64,000 nt of DNA, taken from assembly GCA_900318335.1 (NCBI GenBank), contig ONKF01000002.1, positions 1-64,000 on the forward strand. The letters are read 5' to 3'. Numbering within the stretch: the stretch's first letter is position 1; each line of letters opens with the position of its first letter. The translations under genes were made by a program, and so were the position numbers. The notes under the pieces were generated by a model. The model was given only the letters and a program-made list of their open reading frames with translations, was not told where the DNA came from and ran no database searches. Below are positions 1-8,950 of this stretch, piece after piece. This DNA is from an uncultured Prevotellaceae bacterium. Its GTDB lineage: Bacteria > Bacteroidota > Bacteroidia > Bacteroidales > Muribaculaceae.

Positions 1-18
1 TAATGTATTGTTGTCGTT

Positions 19-453
19 TCAGCAGCCACCATGGTCGCGTGCCTGGAAGGCGATGGCATAGGCGCGGAGTTGCTTGATCATTGCCAGCAGGCCGTTGCTG
101 CGGGTGGGCGAGAGGTGGTCACGCAATCCGATGCGCTCAATGAAGTAGAGGTCGGCGTCAAGCACCTCCTGGGGCGTGGCACCGTCGAGCACTCGCACGA
201 GCATCGAGATGATGCCCTTGACGATGATGGCGTCGCTGTCGGCCTGCAGGCGCATCTTGCCATCGATGCAGTCAGCTTGGAGCCACACGCGGCTCTGGCA
301 ACCGTCAATCAGGTTATCGGCCGTCTTGTACTGCTCGTCCAGTGCGGGCATGGCATTGCCCATGTCGATGATGACACTGTAGCGGTCCATCCAATCGTCC
401 AGACCCTCAAATTCCTCAATGATTTCGTCCTGTCTCTCGTTAATTGTTGACAT
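19..453 (-). CDS. sufE: SufE-family sulfur acceptor for Fe-S cluster assembly
   Basis: A 144-aa cytosolic protein of the SufE family, which takes persulfide sulfur from the cysteine desulfurase SufS and passes it to the SufBCD scaffold. The family's active cysteine is visible in the motif GCQSRVW, about residue 51 when counted from the ATG at 453. The C-terminal half carries the expected segment around SPTRSNGL. I chose the ATG at 453 (MSTINERQ) over an upstream in-frame codon because homologs begin near this point. A TAnnTTTG-type box lies about 30 bases upstream. The gene is alone on the minus strand, separated from the foldase gene by a terminator. sufB lies at the other end of the window on the other strand. 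Confidence 0.93.
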   Translation of the reverse strand: MSTINERQDEIIEEFEGLDDWMDRYSVIIDMGNAMPALDEQYKTADNLIDGCQSRVWLQADCIDGKMRLQADSDAIIVKGIISMLVRVLDGATPQEVLDADLYFIERIGLRDHLSPTRSNGLLAMIKQLRAYAIAFQARDHGGC

Positions 454-483
454 GAAAAAATAGTGATGTTTTGGTTTAACCTC

Positions 484-491
484 CAAAGATA
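484..491 (-). promoter_or_regulatory. Probable -7 promoter box for sufE
   Basis: Read on the minus strand this is TATCTTTG, a match to the Bacteroidetes -7 element TAnnTTTG, 30 bases from the sufE ATG. No TTTG at the usual 19-21 base spacing is visible, so only half the promoter is supported. Confidence 0.5.
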
Positions 492-544
492 GGTCATTTT
501 TTTGAATTAATGGGTTGACAAATCTATAAAAATGTGATTTTCCG

Positions 545-584
545 CAAAAAACAAATCCCGCAAGAGGATTTCTTGCGGGATTTG
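545..584 (-). terminator. Rho-independent terminator after the PpiD-like gene
   Basis: A perfect 14-bp stem (552-565 paired with 571-584) with a 5-base loop. On the minus strand it is followed by a run of T, and it starts about 20 bases after the PpiD-like stop codon. It insulates that gene from sufE. Confidence 0.88.
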
Positions 585-605
585 GATGTGTCGTTTCTAT
601 CTGAA

Positions 606-2684
606 TTAGAAGAAATCGATGAGGTGTTTCTTCACCTTGGTAGCCTTGGTGAGGATCTGATAGATGTTACGCGGGTTAGCATAGACCTGGGCACCGCGGC
701 TCTGTGAGTAGCGGTTGTCAAGCTCTTCCTTGGTGGGCTTGCGCTCAGCCTTCTCCTGCTTAACGATCTGGTAAACATAAACAGCGTTTTCACCCTTGAC
801 AGGACCCTGCAGGGCACCCTGCTTGCTACCGCAGATACGGCCGATAATCTTGTTCTCAATTGCGGGAAGACCTGCGGTGAATACCACGTTGGCGGTATCA
901 ACCTTGACACCCATGAGGGATGCATAGCCGTTCACGTCGTTAGCCTTGCCCTGATACTGCTTCACCAGGTCGTCACCCTTCTTGTTGTTGCGCACGCGCT
1001 GGGTGAGCATATCCTTACCCTGAGAGAAGTTGTAGGGCAGATAGCCGTCCTTATAAATATCGTCGATAGCGACTGCTACCAGCACTTCATTGTTGTCGCT
1101 GAAGATGGGAGAAACGTCACCCTTCTTGTTGTCAAACGCCCACTTGATAGCCTTGCGGGTCTCCTTGATACCGCCCTGGCCAAACATGCCGAGACCGAGC
1201 TGTGCGGTGCTGGGGCTAATGGTCATCTCAACGGCATTGTAACCAGCCTTGGCTGCGTTATCCTCAAATTCCTTCAAGGTCTTGTTCTTGTTCAGGAACG
1301 CCTGGAACTTGTCGCGCAGGTCCTCACTGGTCTTGGTGCTTGCATAGGCGTCATAGGTAACGGTTGCCAGCGTGTAGAACGTCTTGGCAGCCTTCTTGTC
1401 GTTCACCTTGAGCAGGGTAGCGCCCTGGTCGTTGTTCATATAGGTGAAGTAAACACCGGGAGTGGCGTTGGCAATCTTGGTCTTCATCGAGTCGGGAGCG
1501 TTGAAAATGCGCTGCCACTCGCTGGTCTTACCGTCAGCCTTCTGGGGATAAGCCTTCTTGATGTCATCAAGGGTCTTGCCGGCATTGAGCTGGTCGAGAA
1601 CGGCCTTCTGGGTCTTGGCATCACCTTGGATAACCACATAACCCAGGTCAACAGAGTCGAGGCTCACCTGCTTGTTGATGAGTTTGTACATCACGTGGTG
1701 GTTGCCCACGGTGCTGTCGCGACGGGTGGTGCCCACCTCGGCGCTGGCAAAGAAGTCGCGCACCTTGGCGGGAAGCTCCTTCTGCAGCATCTTGGCAGTG
1801 TCGACCTGAACGGTACCCAACAGGCGAACCGAGTCAACACCACGACCCTTCTGCAGGGCGATATAGGCAGCGTCAGCAACCTTGTTGGCGGCTGCAATAT
1901 CCTCCTGGCTGGGATCAATGTTCACAGCAATGTAATGGATGGTGCGAATCTCATCATCAACCTTGAACATGGGTTTGAGCTTCTCCCATTCGGCCTTGAG
2001 TTCCTCGTCGCTCACGGGATACTTGTCATCGGCAAGAGTCGAGTAGTCCTTCTTGGCGAACGTTACCACGTTGGTCATGGCCTCATCCTCAGCCATCTGG
2101 GCACGATCCAGATCGTTGGCCTGCATACAGCCTGCCATCAGGTTCTGCAGCTTGGCGAACTTGTATTGCTTGGTGATGTCCTCTTTCAGCTTAATCCACT
2201 GGTTGCGCAATTCTGCTACCTGAGCCTCCTGAACACCCTGCTTGCCGGGGTTCATGATGAAGTCATATAGGTCGGCAGGTGACTTGGCGCCAACCTGCTG
2301 GGCGAACTGCATCACTGCGGGGGCGGGATTCTTGCCAATCATCAGCTGGCTGATCTCCTCGTCGCTAACGAAGATGCCCAACTTGTCATACTCCTGGTCG
2401 AGGAGCTTCTCGTTGATCATCTCGTCCAGCACCTGCTGCTGACGCAATGCGCCGTCAACCTGCTGCTGGTTGTTCTCCTGCTGGTCGTTAGCGGCTTCCT
2501 GCTCCACGCGGCGCTGGAATGCCATAATGTCAATTTTCTCATTGCCGACTTTTGCGGCTGCGCTGTTACCACCGGAACGACCGATGGCCTCGATACCTAC
2601 CTCAATAATGAAGGCGAGCAATGCGGCACCGATTACGATGGCAAGGATCTTTTTCCTTTGCCTAATTTTCTCTAATGTAGCCAT
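606..2684 (-). CDS. PpiD/SurA-like periplasmic peptidyl-prolyl isomerase (foldase)
   Basis: A 692-aa membrane-anchored periplasmic chaperone. A short basic N-terminus is followed by one transmembrane segment at about residues 13-33, then a SurA-N-like helical region to about residue 200 and a parvulin-like region at about 240-370. The rest is a long helical C-terminal part. Length and layout match the Bacteroidales proteins annotated as peptidylprolyl isomerase with a SurA N-terminal domain, functional relatives of PpiD. The parvulin region looks divergent, so chaperone activity is more certain than isomerase activity. The role is folding outer-membrane and secreted proteins at the inner-membrane exit, which fits a region rich in secreted products. 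It has its own promoter and terminator. Confidence 0.85.
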   Translation of the reverse strand: MATLEKIRQRKKILAIVIGAALLAFIIEVGIEAIGRSGGNSAAAKVGNEKIDIMAFQRRVEQEAANDQQENNQQQVDGALRQQQVLDEMINEKLLDQEYDKLGIFVSDEEISQLMIGKNPAPAVMQFAQQVGAKSPADLYDFIMNPGKQGVQEAQVAELRNQWIKLKEDITKQYKFAKLQNLMAGCMQANDLDRAQMAEDEAMTNVVTFAKKDYSTLADDKYPVSDEELKAEWEKLKPMFKVDDEIRTIHYIAVNIDPSQEDIAAANKVADAAYIALQKGRGVDSVRLLGTVQVDTAKMLQKELPAKVRDFFASAEVGTTRRDSTVGNHHVMYKLINKQVSLDSVDLGYVVIQGDAKTQKAVLDQLNAGKTLDDIKKAYPQKADGKTSEWQRIFNAPDSMKTKIANATPGVYFTYMNNDQGATLLKVNDKKAAKTFYTLATVTYDAYASTKTSEDLRDKFQAFLNKNKTLKEFEDNAAKAGYNAVEMTISPSTAQLGLGMFGQGGIKETRKAIKWAFDNKKGDVSPIFSDNNEVLVAVAIDDIYKDGYLPYNFSQGKDMLTQRVRNNKKGDDLVKQYQGKANDVNGYASLMGVKVDTANVVFTAGLPAIENKIIGRICGSKQGALQGPVKGENAVYVYQIVKQEKAERKPTKEELDNRYSQSRGAQVYANPRNIYQILTKATKVKKHLIDFF

Positions 2685-2745
2685 TTACAATTATTTTTAT
2701 TACGTTATTTCGTTCTTTTTTAGGGCTTTTCGCCAAATAAACACG

Positions 2746-2776
2746 CAAAAGTAGTTATTTTTTGCATACTGACAAA
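2746..2776 (-). promoter_or_regulatory. Bacteroidetes-type promoter for the PpiD-like gene
   Basis: On the minus strand it reads TTTG, 19 bases, TACTTTTG, a full match to the TTTG-N19-21-TAnnTTTG consensus. Its -7 box ends 62 bases upstream of the ATG. Confidence 0.75.
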
Positions 2777-2904
2777 AAAGTTGGCATTTTTTCTTCCTTT
2801 TTTCTGTTTTCGTCCTGTTGGGGCTGTCTGTGGCGCTATGATAATTTTAGGCGATTTTAGCATTATTTTAGACGTTAGGGTGGGGTGGGTTGACAATTTA
2901 TTGT

Positions 2905-2912
2905 TAAATTTG
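2905..2912 (+). promoter_or_regulatory. Probable -7 box for the TPR/barrel operon
   Basis: TAAATTTG matches TAnnTTTG and lies 80 bases upstream of the ATG at 2992. A clear TTTG at the standard spacing is not visible. Confidence 0.45.
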
Positions 2913-2991
2913 CGGTTAATATTAATGTGAACGGCAGAGCGCGCCCCGAGTTTGCGCGTTAACTATCAGGAAAATAACTAAATAACGATAT

Positions 2992-5900
2992 ATGAAGAAG
3001 ATTAATAAAGTCTTGTTGTCAGCGCTTGTGGCGGCTCCTATGGTGGCTGCCGCTCAGCCTGGCGTGATGTCAAGTGAGGCCGCCGGTTATCTCGAGCGAG
3101 GCAGGCTGATGTATGAGTCCCGCAACTATGTGGGCGCTATCGACCAGCTCGAGCACATGAAGCGGTTGCCCAACGACGCGTCAATGCGTGAGCAGGCCGA
3201 TTACTACATCGCCCTGAGCAAGTTTGAGCGTGGTGATGATTCCAGCGTTGATGCCCTGATGCAGTTCATCGAGCAGTATCCGGCATCGCCACTCGCAATG
3301 GAGGCGCAATTGAAGGTGGGTAACTACTACTTCTACCGTGGCCAGTGGGAAAGTGCCCTGTTGAGCTACTCGATGGTGCGTAACCGCGCGCTTGATCTGG
3401 ATAGCGATGAGGACCTGCTCTACCGTCGGGCCTACAGTAACCTGCGATTGGGCAACTACCGTGAAGCCGAGCGCCAGTATTACGAGCTGGAAAAGAGCCG
3501 CAGGTACGGTGGTGCCACAGAATTCTATAAGGCTTATATCGAATATGCCCAGGGTGACTACGAGGCCGCACGTGAGCGCTTCGAGCGCATCCCTCAGGAC
3601 AGCGAGTTGGGCTATCAGTCCCAGTACCACCTCACTCAGATCGATTATCACAATAAGCATTACCGCCAGGTGATCGACAACGGAATGCAGTTGCTCGATG
3701 CCCACATGAATGACTACTTTGACGCCGAGCTCAACAGGCTCGTGGGTGAGAGTTACTACCACCTGGGCAATGACACCCAGGCCCGCGTCTTCCTGCGCCG
3801 TTACCTTGACAATCCCGAGGGTGAGCCTTACCGCACCGCAGCCTACACGATGGGTGTGCTCGATTATCGCGACGGTAACTATCAGGCCGTGGTCAATGAC
3901 ATGTTAAATGTCACCGACGGTAGCGACGCCCTCGCCCAGAGTGCCTATCTGTATATGGGCCAGGCCAAGCGTCAGCTTCATGACTTGAACGGCGCCAACA
4001 TGGCTTTCCAGCAGGCAGCGATGATGGATTGCGACCGCAACGTCAAGGAGACTGCCTATTATAACTATGCCGTCGGCCTGAGCAAGGGTGCCCGCACCCC
4101 GTTCGACAAGAGCATCGACCTGTTTGAGGACTTCTTGAACGAGTATCCCAACTCACGCTATAAAGATAATGTGGAGGGCTACCTGGTGGATGCTTACATG
4201 AGCACCACCGATTATCAGCGCGCCCTCACGAGCATCAACCGCATCAAGAAGCCTGGTGCCAAGGTACTCAAGGCCAAGCAGAACATCCTTTATAATTTAG
4301 GTGTACAGGCTCTGGCCAATAACCGCAACAACGATGCTGCCGACTACTTCAAGCAGGCTATTGCCGTGGGTGACTATGACAAGACGGCCCTCAATGAGAG
4401 CCGACTGTGGCTTGCCGAGACCCAGTACCGTGCCGGCAACTACAAGGATGCCGCCAAGTATCAGCAGGAGTACGTCAAGAGCGCTAGCAAGAGTGATGAG
4501 AACTATGGCCTGGCCCAGTACAATCTGGGTTACAGCCTCTTGAACCAAAATCGTTATGCTGAGGCCAAGACGGCCTTCCAGAACGCTATATCCAGCAAGC
4601 AGCTTTCAAGTGATTTGTCCGCGAGCGCCTATCAAGGCTTGGGTCAGGCACAGTACTACTTGCGTGATTTCAGCGGCGCGCAGTCTTCCTATGACCAGGC
4701 GCTGAAACTGGACAAGAACACCAGTGGTGACTACTCGATGTACCAGAAGGGCATCATGATGGGACTCAACAAGCAGTACAACGACGAAATCAAGCAGATG
4801 GACGAGCTGATCAAGACCTATCCCAAGAGCGACTTGGCTCCCCAGGCCATGCTTGAGAAGGGCAACGCCCAGGCGCTGCTCGGCAAGAATAATGAAGCGC
4901 TCGACACCTATGCCGCACTGCTCAAGAACTATCCCCGCAGTGTAGAGGCACGCAAGGGCCTGCTCCAGACTGCCCTGGTCAATAAGAGCATCGGCAATGA
5001 AGACGCTGCCATCGAAGCCTACAAGAAGGTCATCAAGCAGTATCCCACCAGCGATGAGGCCCAGGCTGCAGCCGAGGATATGAAACTCATCTATGCCGAC
5101 CGTGGACAGCTCGCCGAGTTCGGCAAGTTCCTGAACAGCGTGCCCAATGCGCCCAAAATCGACGTCAATGAGGTCGAGAGACTCACCTTTGAGGCTGCCG
5201 AGAAGGTTGCCATCAGCGACAAGCCCTCGATTGACAAGATTCAGCAGTACATCAAGGACTATCCCAATGGCGCTTATGTCGCCAAGGCCAAGTACTACAT
5301 TGCCCGCTACCACTACGGCAAGGGTAATTACAACGAGGCCATGAGTGCTATCGACGAGGCGCTTAAGGGCGGTGGCGATGCTTCCTATGCCCAGGATGCG
5401 CTCGCCATGCGCAGTGATATTCTTGCTCGCCAGGGCAAGTATGAGGAGGCGTTGCAGAGTTACAAGGAACTGGCCGACCGCTCCACCAGCGATGACAACC
5501 GCACGTTGGCCCAGTTGGGCGCCATGCGTGTGGCTAAGCAGATGGGCGACTGGAAACAGGTACAGTCCATCGCCAGCACATTGCTTGACCGTGGCGGCCT
5601 CACCGCCAACGAGGAGAAGGAAGTGACCCTCGACCGCGCCATGTCCTATGCCCAGATGGGTAATACCAAGGATGCCGAGACGGCCTTCCGCACCCTGGCC
5701 AAGGATCCCAATAGCGAGTATGGCGCACAAGCCTCCTACGAGCTGTCGCGCATGCAGTACGAGATGGGCAATTTCAATGGTGCTGAGCAGACCATCAATG
5801 CCCTCATCGACGCTGGCACGCCCCACAACTACTGGCTGGCCAAGAGCTTCCTGACCCTTGCCGACGTATATTACAAGAGGGGTGACGTAGGCCAGGCACG

Positions 5901-6081
5901 CGAGTACTTGCAGAGCCTCAAGAGCAACTATCCCGGTAAGGAGAAGGAAATCTTCAACGAGATTGACTCCCGCCTGAACAAGTGGAAGGGCGGCAATGCC
6001 AACTCCACGACCAACTCCAGTACCGACAACGGCAAGAAGAAAGGCGCTAAGAGTACCAAGAGCACCAAGAGCAAGAATTAA
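2992..6081 (+). CDS. Large periplasmic TPR-repeat protein
   Basis: A 1029-aa protein with a Sec signal peptide (cleavage likely after about residue 21, VAAAQ). It is filled almost end to end with tetratricopeptide-like helical hairpins; typical units are LGNYREAERQYYELEK and MGNFNGAEQTINALID. The C-terminal 35 residues are a low-complexity Lys/Ser/Thr tail, unusual for the family. TPR arrays are protein-protein scaffolds, so a periplasmic assembly or export role is likely. The next gene, 32 bases downstream, encodes an outer-membrane barrel, so the two probably form one operon and one complex. I cannot name a substrate. Confidence 0.85.
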   Translation: MKKINKVLLSALVAAPMVAAAQPGVMSSEAAGYLERGRLMYESRNYVGAIDQLEHMKRLPNDASMREQADYYIALSKFERGDDSSVDALMQFIEQYPASPLAMEAQLKVGNYYFYRGQWESALLSYSMVRNRALDLDSDEDLLYRRAYSNLRLGNYREAERQYYELEKSRRYGGATEFYKAYIEYAQGDYEAARERFERIPQDSELGYQSQYHLTQIDYHNKHYRQVIDNGMQLLDAHMNDYFDAELNRLVGESYYHLGNDTQARVFLRRYLDNPEGEPYRTAAYTMGVLDYRDGNYQAVVNDMLNVTDGSDALAQSAYLYMGQAKRQLHDLNGANMAFQQAAMMDCDRNVKETAYYNYAVGLSKGARTPFDKSIDLFEDFLNEYPNSRYKDNVEGYLVDAYMSTTDYQRALTSINRIKKPGAKVLKAKQNILYNLGVQALANNRNNDAADYFKQAIAVGDYDKTALNESRLWLAETQYRAGNYKDAAKYQQEYVKSASKSDENYGLAQYNLGYSLLNQNRYAEAKTAFQNAISSKQLSSDLSASAYQGLGQAQYYLRDFSGAQSSYDQALKLDKNTSGDYSMYQKGIMMGLNKQYNDEIKQMDELIKTYPKSDLAPQAMLEKGNAQALLGKNNEALDTYAALLKNYPRSVEARKGLLQTALVNKSIGNEDAAIEAYKKVIKQYPTSDEAQAAAEDMKLIYADRGQLAEFGKFLNSVPNAPKIDVNEVERLTFEAAEKVAISDKPSIDKIQQYIKDYPNGAYVAKAKYYIARYHYGKGNYNEAMSAIDEALKGGGDASYAQDALAMRSDILARQGKYEEALQSYKELADRSTSDDNRTLAQLGAMRVAKQMGDWKQVQSIASTLLDRGGLTANEEKEVTLDRAMSYAQMGNTKDAETAFRTLAKDPNSEYGAQASYELSRMQYEMGNFNGAEQTINALIDAGTPHNYWLAKSFLTLADVYYKRGDVGQAREYLQSLKSNYPGKEKEIFNEIDSRLNKWKGGNANSTTNSSTDNGKKKGAKSTKSTKSKN

Positions 6082-6113
6082 TCCACCCACACAGCCAATA
6101 CACATTAAATAAT

Positions 6114-7964
6114 ATGAAGAAGATATATATAGCCATGATGCTGGCCGCGTTTGCCCTCAACGGGGCATGGGCCCAGGACAACAAGCAGAACCTGAACAAG
6201 GAGATTACCCTCGAAAAGGACATCGCGCCCCTCGAGAAGAAGGCGGTCAAGAAGAACGAACTGCCCAAGGTCAAGAAACCCGCTGCCACTGGGCCAAAGA
6301 CCCAGCTGGGCTACAGTGATCTCACGACGCCCATCGAGGTTCCTACCTCGATTCCCACGCTGTTACCCTACGGCTACCGCACAGCGCACAACTTCAGCGA
6401 CAAGCGCGGCTACTTCACAGTGGGAGGCGGTACCCAGGCCAACTTCCTTGTGGACTTCGGTTATCGCATTCTGGAAGAGGAACGTGAGAAACTGGGCTTG
6501 TGGTTTAATCACAACAGCACATGGGACGGCAAGAATTCCTCCAAGGTGGTCACTCTGCCCGAGAACCGCAATAAGCAGAAGTTTAATGACAATACCCTGG
6601 GTGTGGACTATAGCCGTGACTTGGGCAAGGGTACCCTTAGCTTGGGTCTGATATCCCACATCGACATCTACAACTACTATGGCGGCTGGAACAGGATGGT
6701 TGCCAACCCGGAACCTGATGTTTACATTCCCTATGATGTTTATCGTCCTTCCTATAACTGGGACACCGAGAAACAGACTTTCTTCAACATCAACGTGAAT
6801 GCGGGCTGGAAAAGCCAGTTCATGCTGCGTGATAATCCCTTGGACTACAGCGTCGGCCTCCAGTATGGGCACGCCAGCCATGACAAGCCTTTCAACGACA
6901 TCTATAAGAAAGGTGCTCATGACAATTGGGGCATCATCAATCTGGAGGGTTCTTATGACTTGACCGAGTTGACCACAGCGGCCCTGGGCATCAAGGGTGA
7001 GTACCTGCGTCGTGGTGCCAAGGCCAGGTCAAACAAAGAATTCGACCTGTTTGACGAGGTGGGAATGATCACGCTATCACCCACTTACACCATCCGTGGT
7101 GACATGTTCAAGCTTCAGTTGGGTCTGAACGGTCACATCTGCTTCAGCGACGGTGCCAAATTCCGTCTCTCACCCAATGTCCGCTTCAATCTGGCGTTGG
7201 TCAACGGTTTCTCACTGTTTGCCAATGCGCTGGGTGGCAAGGTCCTCGGTTATCGTCAGGGCAAGCACTTTGTCAACTACCGCTACGACAACCCGCTGCT
7301 GCTCTATGGTAGTGTATATACCCCGATTGATGCCGAAGCAGGTCTCAAGATCGGTCCGTTCCAGGGCTTGAGCGCCAAGCTCTCGCTTGGTTATGGCATC
7401 GTCAAGGACGAGCCGGGTATCATCTACACTGATTTTCCTGTATATTGTGCTCTTGACAACGCCTTCATGTCAAACTACAACGTCATCGACAGTCGTGGCT
7501 ACTACATCAATGCCGAGGTAACCTATAAGTACCGTAAGCTCATCGAGGCCACAGCGTCTGTTAAGCATGCGCCTCACGACAATGAGCTCTATCTCTCCGA
7601 TAAGCGCTACAATGGTTACAAGTTGGGTGTGGACCGCGCCTCCACTGTCGCTAACATCGATATCAAGGTTAACCCCTTGAAGCCTCTCTCGGTCAACTTG
7701 GGTCTTGAGTACCGCGGTGGCCGCATGGCCCTGTTCGGACCTTTCTTTGGACTTGAGTCCAGCAATTCTCAATTCAAGGATGGTTACAATTTCGTCAACA
7801 TGGGTGACGTCATAAATCTGCATGCCGGAGCCAACTACCGCCTGAACAGCAACATCAGCCTCTGGTTGCAGGCCCACAACCTGTTGAACCGCCGCTACGA
7901 CATCCTCTACGGCATGGGTGCCCAGCGCATCGGTGTCATGGGTGGCGCCAGCTTCACCTTCTAA
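6114..7964 (+). CDS. Outer-membrane beta-barrel protein, TonB-receptor-like barrel without plug
   Basis: A 616-aa outer-membrane protein with a signal peptide ending near residue 20 (GAWAQ) and then a Lys/Pro-rich linker to about residue 65. The rest alternates like amphipathic strands and ends in phenylalanine, as barrels recognised by Bam do. The last 40 residues (LLNRRYDILYG ... GGASFTF) resemble the closing strands of TonB-dependent receptors. No plug domain or TonB box is visible and the protein is short for a full receptor, so I call it a barrel-only relative. It follows the TPR gene by 32 bases. TPR-plus-barrel pairs elsewhere export polysaccharides, which is an analogy only. Confidence 0.75.
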   Translation: MKKIYIAMMLAAFALNGAWAQDNKQNLNKEITLEKDIAPLEKKAVKKNELPKVKKPAATGPKTQLGYSDLTTPIEVPTSIPTLLPYGYRTAHNFSDKRGYFTVGGGTQANFLVDFGYRILEEEREKLGLWFNHNSTWDGKNSSKVVTLPENRNKQKFNDNTLGVDYSRDLGKGTLSLGLISHIDIYNYYGGWNRMVANPEPDVYIPYDVYRPSYNWDTEKQTFFNINVNAGWKSQFMLRDNPLDYSVGLQYGHASHDKPFNDIYKKGAHDNWGIINLEGSYDLTELTTAALGIKGEYLRRGAKARSNKEFDLFDEVGMITLSPTYTIRGDMFKLQLGLNGHICFSDGAKFRLSPNVRFNLALVNGFSLFANALGGKVLGYRQGKHFVNYRYDNPLLLYGSVYTPIDAEAGLKIGPFQGLSAKLSLGYGIVKDEPGIIYTDFPVYCALDNAFMSNYNVIDSRGYYINAEVTYKYRKLIEATASVKHAPHDNELYLSDKRYNGYKLGVDRASTVANIDIKVNPLKPLSVNLGLEYRGGRMALFGPFFGLESSNSQFKDGYNFVNMGDVINLHAGANYRLNSNISLWLQAHNLLNRRYDILYGMGAQRIGVMGGASFTF

Positions 7965-7988
7965 AAGAAGATTACACATCGCAATACT

Positions 7989-8031
7989 AAAACTGTGACA
8001 AAGGGGACGGTTCTCTTTGTCACAGTTTTTT
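7989..8031. terminator. Bidirectional terminator hairpin with conserved-looking loop
   Basis: A perfect 15-bp stem (7989-8003 with 8015-8029), an 11-base loop and T or A runs on both sides. It lies between two convergent genes, so it can end both transcripts. The arms contain TGTGACAAAG and the loop GGGACGGTTCT. Confidence 0.85.
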
Positions 8032-8053
8032 AATGGATCTTGTTGGCTGATGG

Positions 8054-8818
8054 TTACGGCAAGGTGGGAAGGGCGTCGCAGTGCTGGACAAAGGCCTCGG
8101 CGGCTTCGCAGCGGCACTCGAGGCCGCGGAAGTGCTCCATCGTCTTGTGCCAGTGGTAGATGTCATCCATTCCCTGGCTCACATGGCAGTTGCATGCTTC
8201 GTGCTTGCGTTCCAGCACGGCCTCGATGTTGACCCAGTGGGTGGGATGGAACATCTGGCTCTGGGTACCTGACATGGCCTCGAAGTAGAAGAGCTTGAAA
8301 CGACGGTCCAGCCGCCGCCAGGCATCCATCACGAGGATGCCGCAGATGGCGTGGTCGCGGTGCCCGTCGAGTGGCCAGTGGGTCATCACGATGTCGGGGT
8401 TCTCGCGGTCGATAAGTTCGCGCATCTCCTTGTAACGCTCCAGGTTCACCTCGGTATTGCCGTCCACCTGGCTCATGAAGATGTGGCGCGCTCCTGTTAC
8501 CTTGCAGGCATTCTCGCTCTCCACGACCCGGATGGCAGCCGCCTCGCTGTGGCTCTTGCCAGCAATGCCGGCCTCGCCGCGCGTGAGATAGACACACACC
8601 ACATCGTGGCCCGCTTCTGTCAGCAGGCACATGGTCCCGCCGCAGCACGTCTCGGGGTCATCGGGATGTGCACCGATGGCCAGCACCTTGAGCCGTTTCT
8701 TGGTCGTCGGGTTGTTACTGTTGCTGTTCTCTTGGGCCATTGAGCCCATGGGGAAGCCCAGAACTGTGGCACCCACGGCTGCTGCCCCTGTCTTCTTGAT
8801 CATTTCTCGTCGGTTCAT
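8054..8818 (-). CDS. PIG-L (LmbE-like) family deacetylase, Tat-exported
   Basis: A 254-aa zinc-dependent deacetylase of the PIG-L/LmbE family, which removes acetyl groups from N-acetylglucosaminyl-type substrates. The N-terminus has a twin-arginine signal (RREMIKK followed by a hydrophobic stretch), so the folded enzyme is exported to the periplasm. The zinc motif AHPDD is at about residues 50-54, and the second ligand region GHRDHAICG is at about 152-160. Length fits single-domain members. It is a lone gene with its own promoter, converging on the barrel gene. The substrate cannot be told from the sequence. Confidence 0.9.
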   Translation of the reverse strand: MNRREMIKKTGAAAVGATVLGFPMGSMAQENSNSNNPTTKKRLKVLAIGAHPDDPETCCGGTMCLLTEAGHDVVCVYLTRGEAGIAGKSHSEAAAIRVVESENACKVTGARHIFMSQVDGNTEVNLERYKEMRELIDRENPDIVMTHWPLDGHRDHAICGILVMDAWRRLDRRFKLFYFEAMSGTQSQMFHPTHWVNIEAVLERKHEACNCHVSQGMDDIYHWHKTMEHFRGLECRCEAAEAFVQHCDALPTLP

Positions 8819-8826
8819 AATTGCTA

Positions 8827-8858
8827 CAAAATTACATCATTTCCTTATATTTACCAAG
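8827..8858 (-). promoter_or_regulatory. Promoter for the PIG-L gene, giving a near-leaderless transcript
   Basis: On the minus strand it reads CTTG, 20 bases, TAATTTTG. The -7 box ends only 8 bases before the ATG, so the transcript should start within a few bases of the start codon. Confidence 0.65.
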
Positions 8859-8874
8859 CCATTTGTGCTGTAAA

Positions 8875-8907
8875 TTTGGAAAGTGTCACCGATTTTGACT
8901 ATCTTTG
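8875..8907 (+). promoter_or_regulatory. Promoter for the first C10 peptidase gene
   Basis: TTTG, 21 bases, TATCTTTG. This is a full consensus match ending 43 bases upstream of the ATG at 8951. That location also argues against the in-frame ATG at 8876, which lies inside the promoter. Confidence 0.8.
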
Positions 8908-8950
8908 CACTTTTCCAGCAATTAATCACCTTTTAATATCCGCCAAGATA

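Larger units (their letters stand above)
2685..2991. other. Divergent intergenic region, no gene seen
   Basis: This stretch of about 307 bases separates the minus-strand foldase gene from the plus-strand TPR operon. It holds a full promoter for the foldase and a -7-like box for the TPR gene. The middle is T-rich and I see no open reading frame or strong hairpin in it. Confidence 0.7.

Noticed and set aside
4606..6105. Long minus-strand open frame of about 499 codons opposite the TPR gene
   Set aside because: It lies wholly within the well-supported TPR gene, gives a low-complexity Leu/Gly/Val-rich product without a domain, and arises from the codon bias of the real gene.
8876..8950. Upstream in-frame ATG for the first C10 peptidase
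   Set aside because: It lies inside the predicted promoter and would bury the signal peptide.
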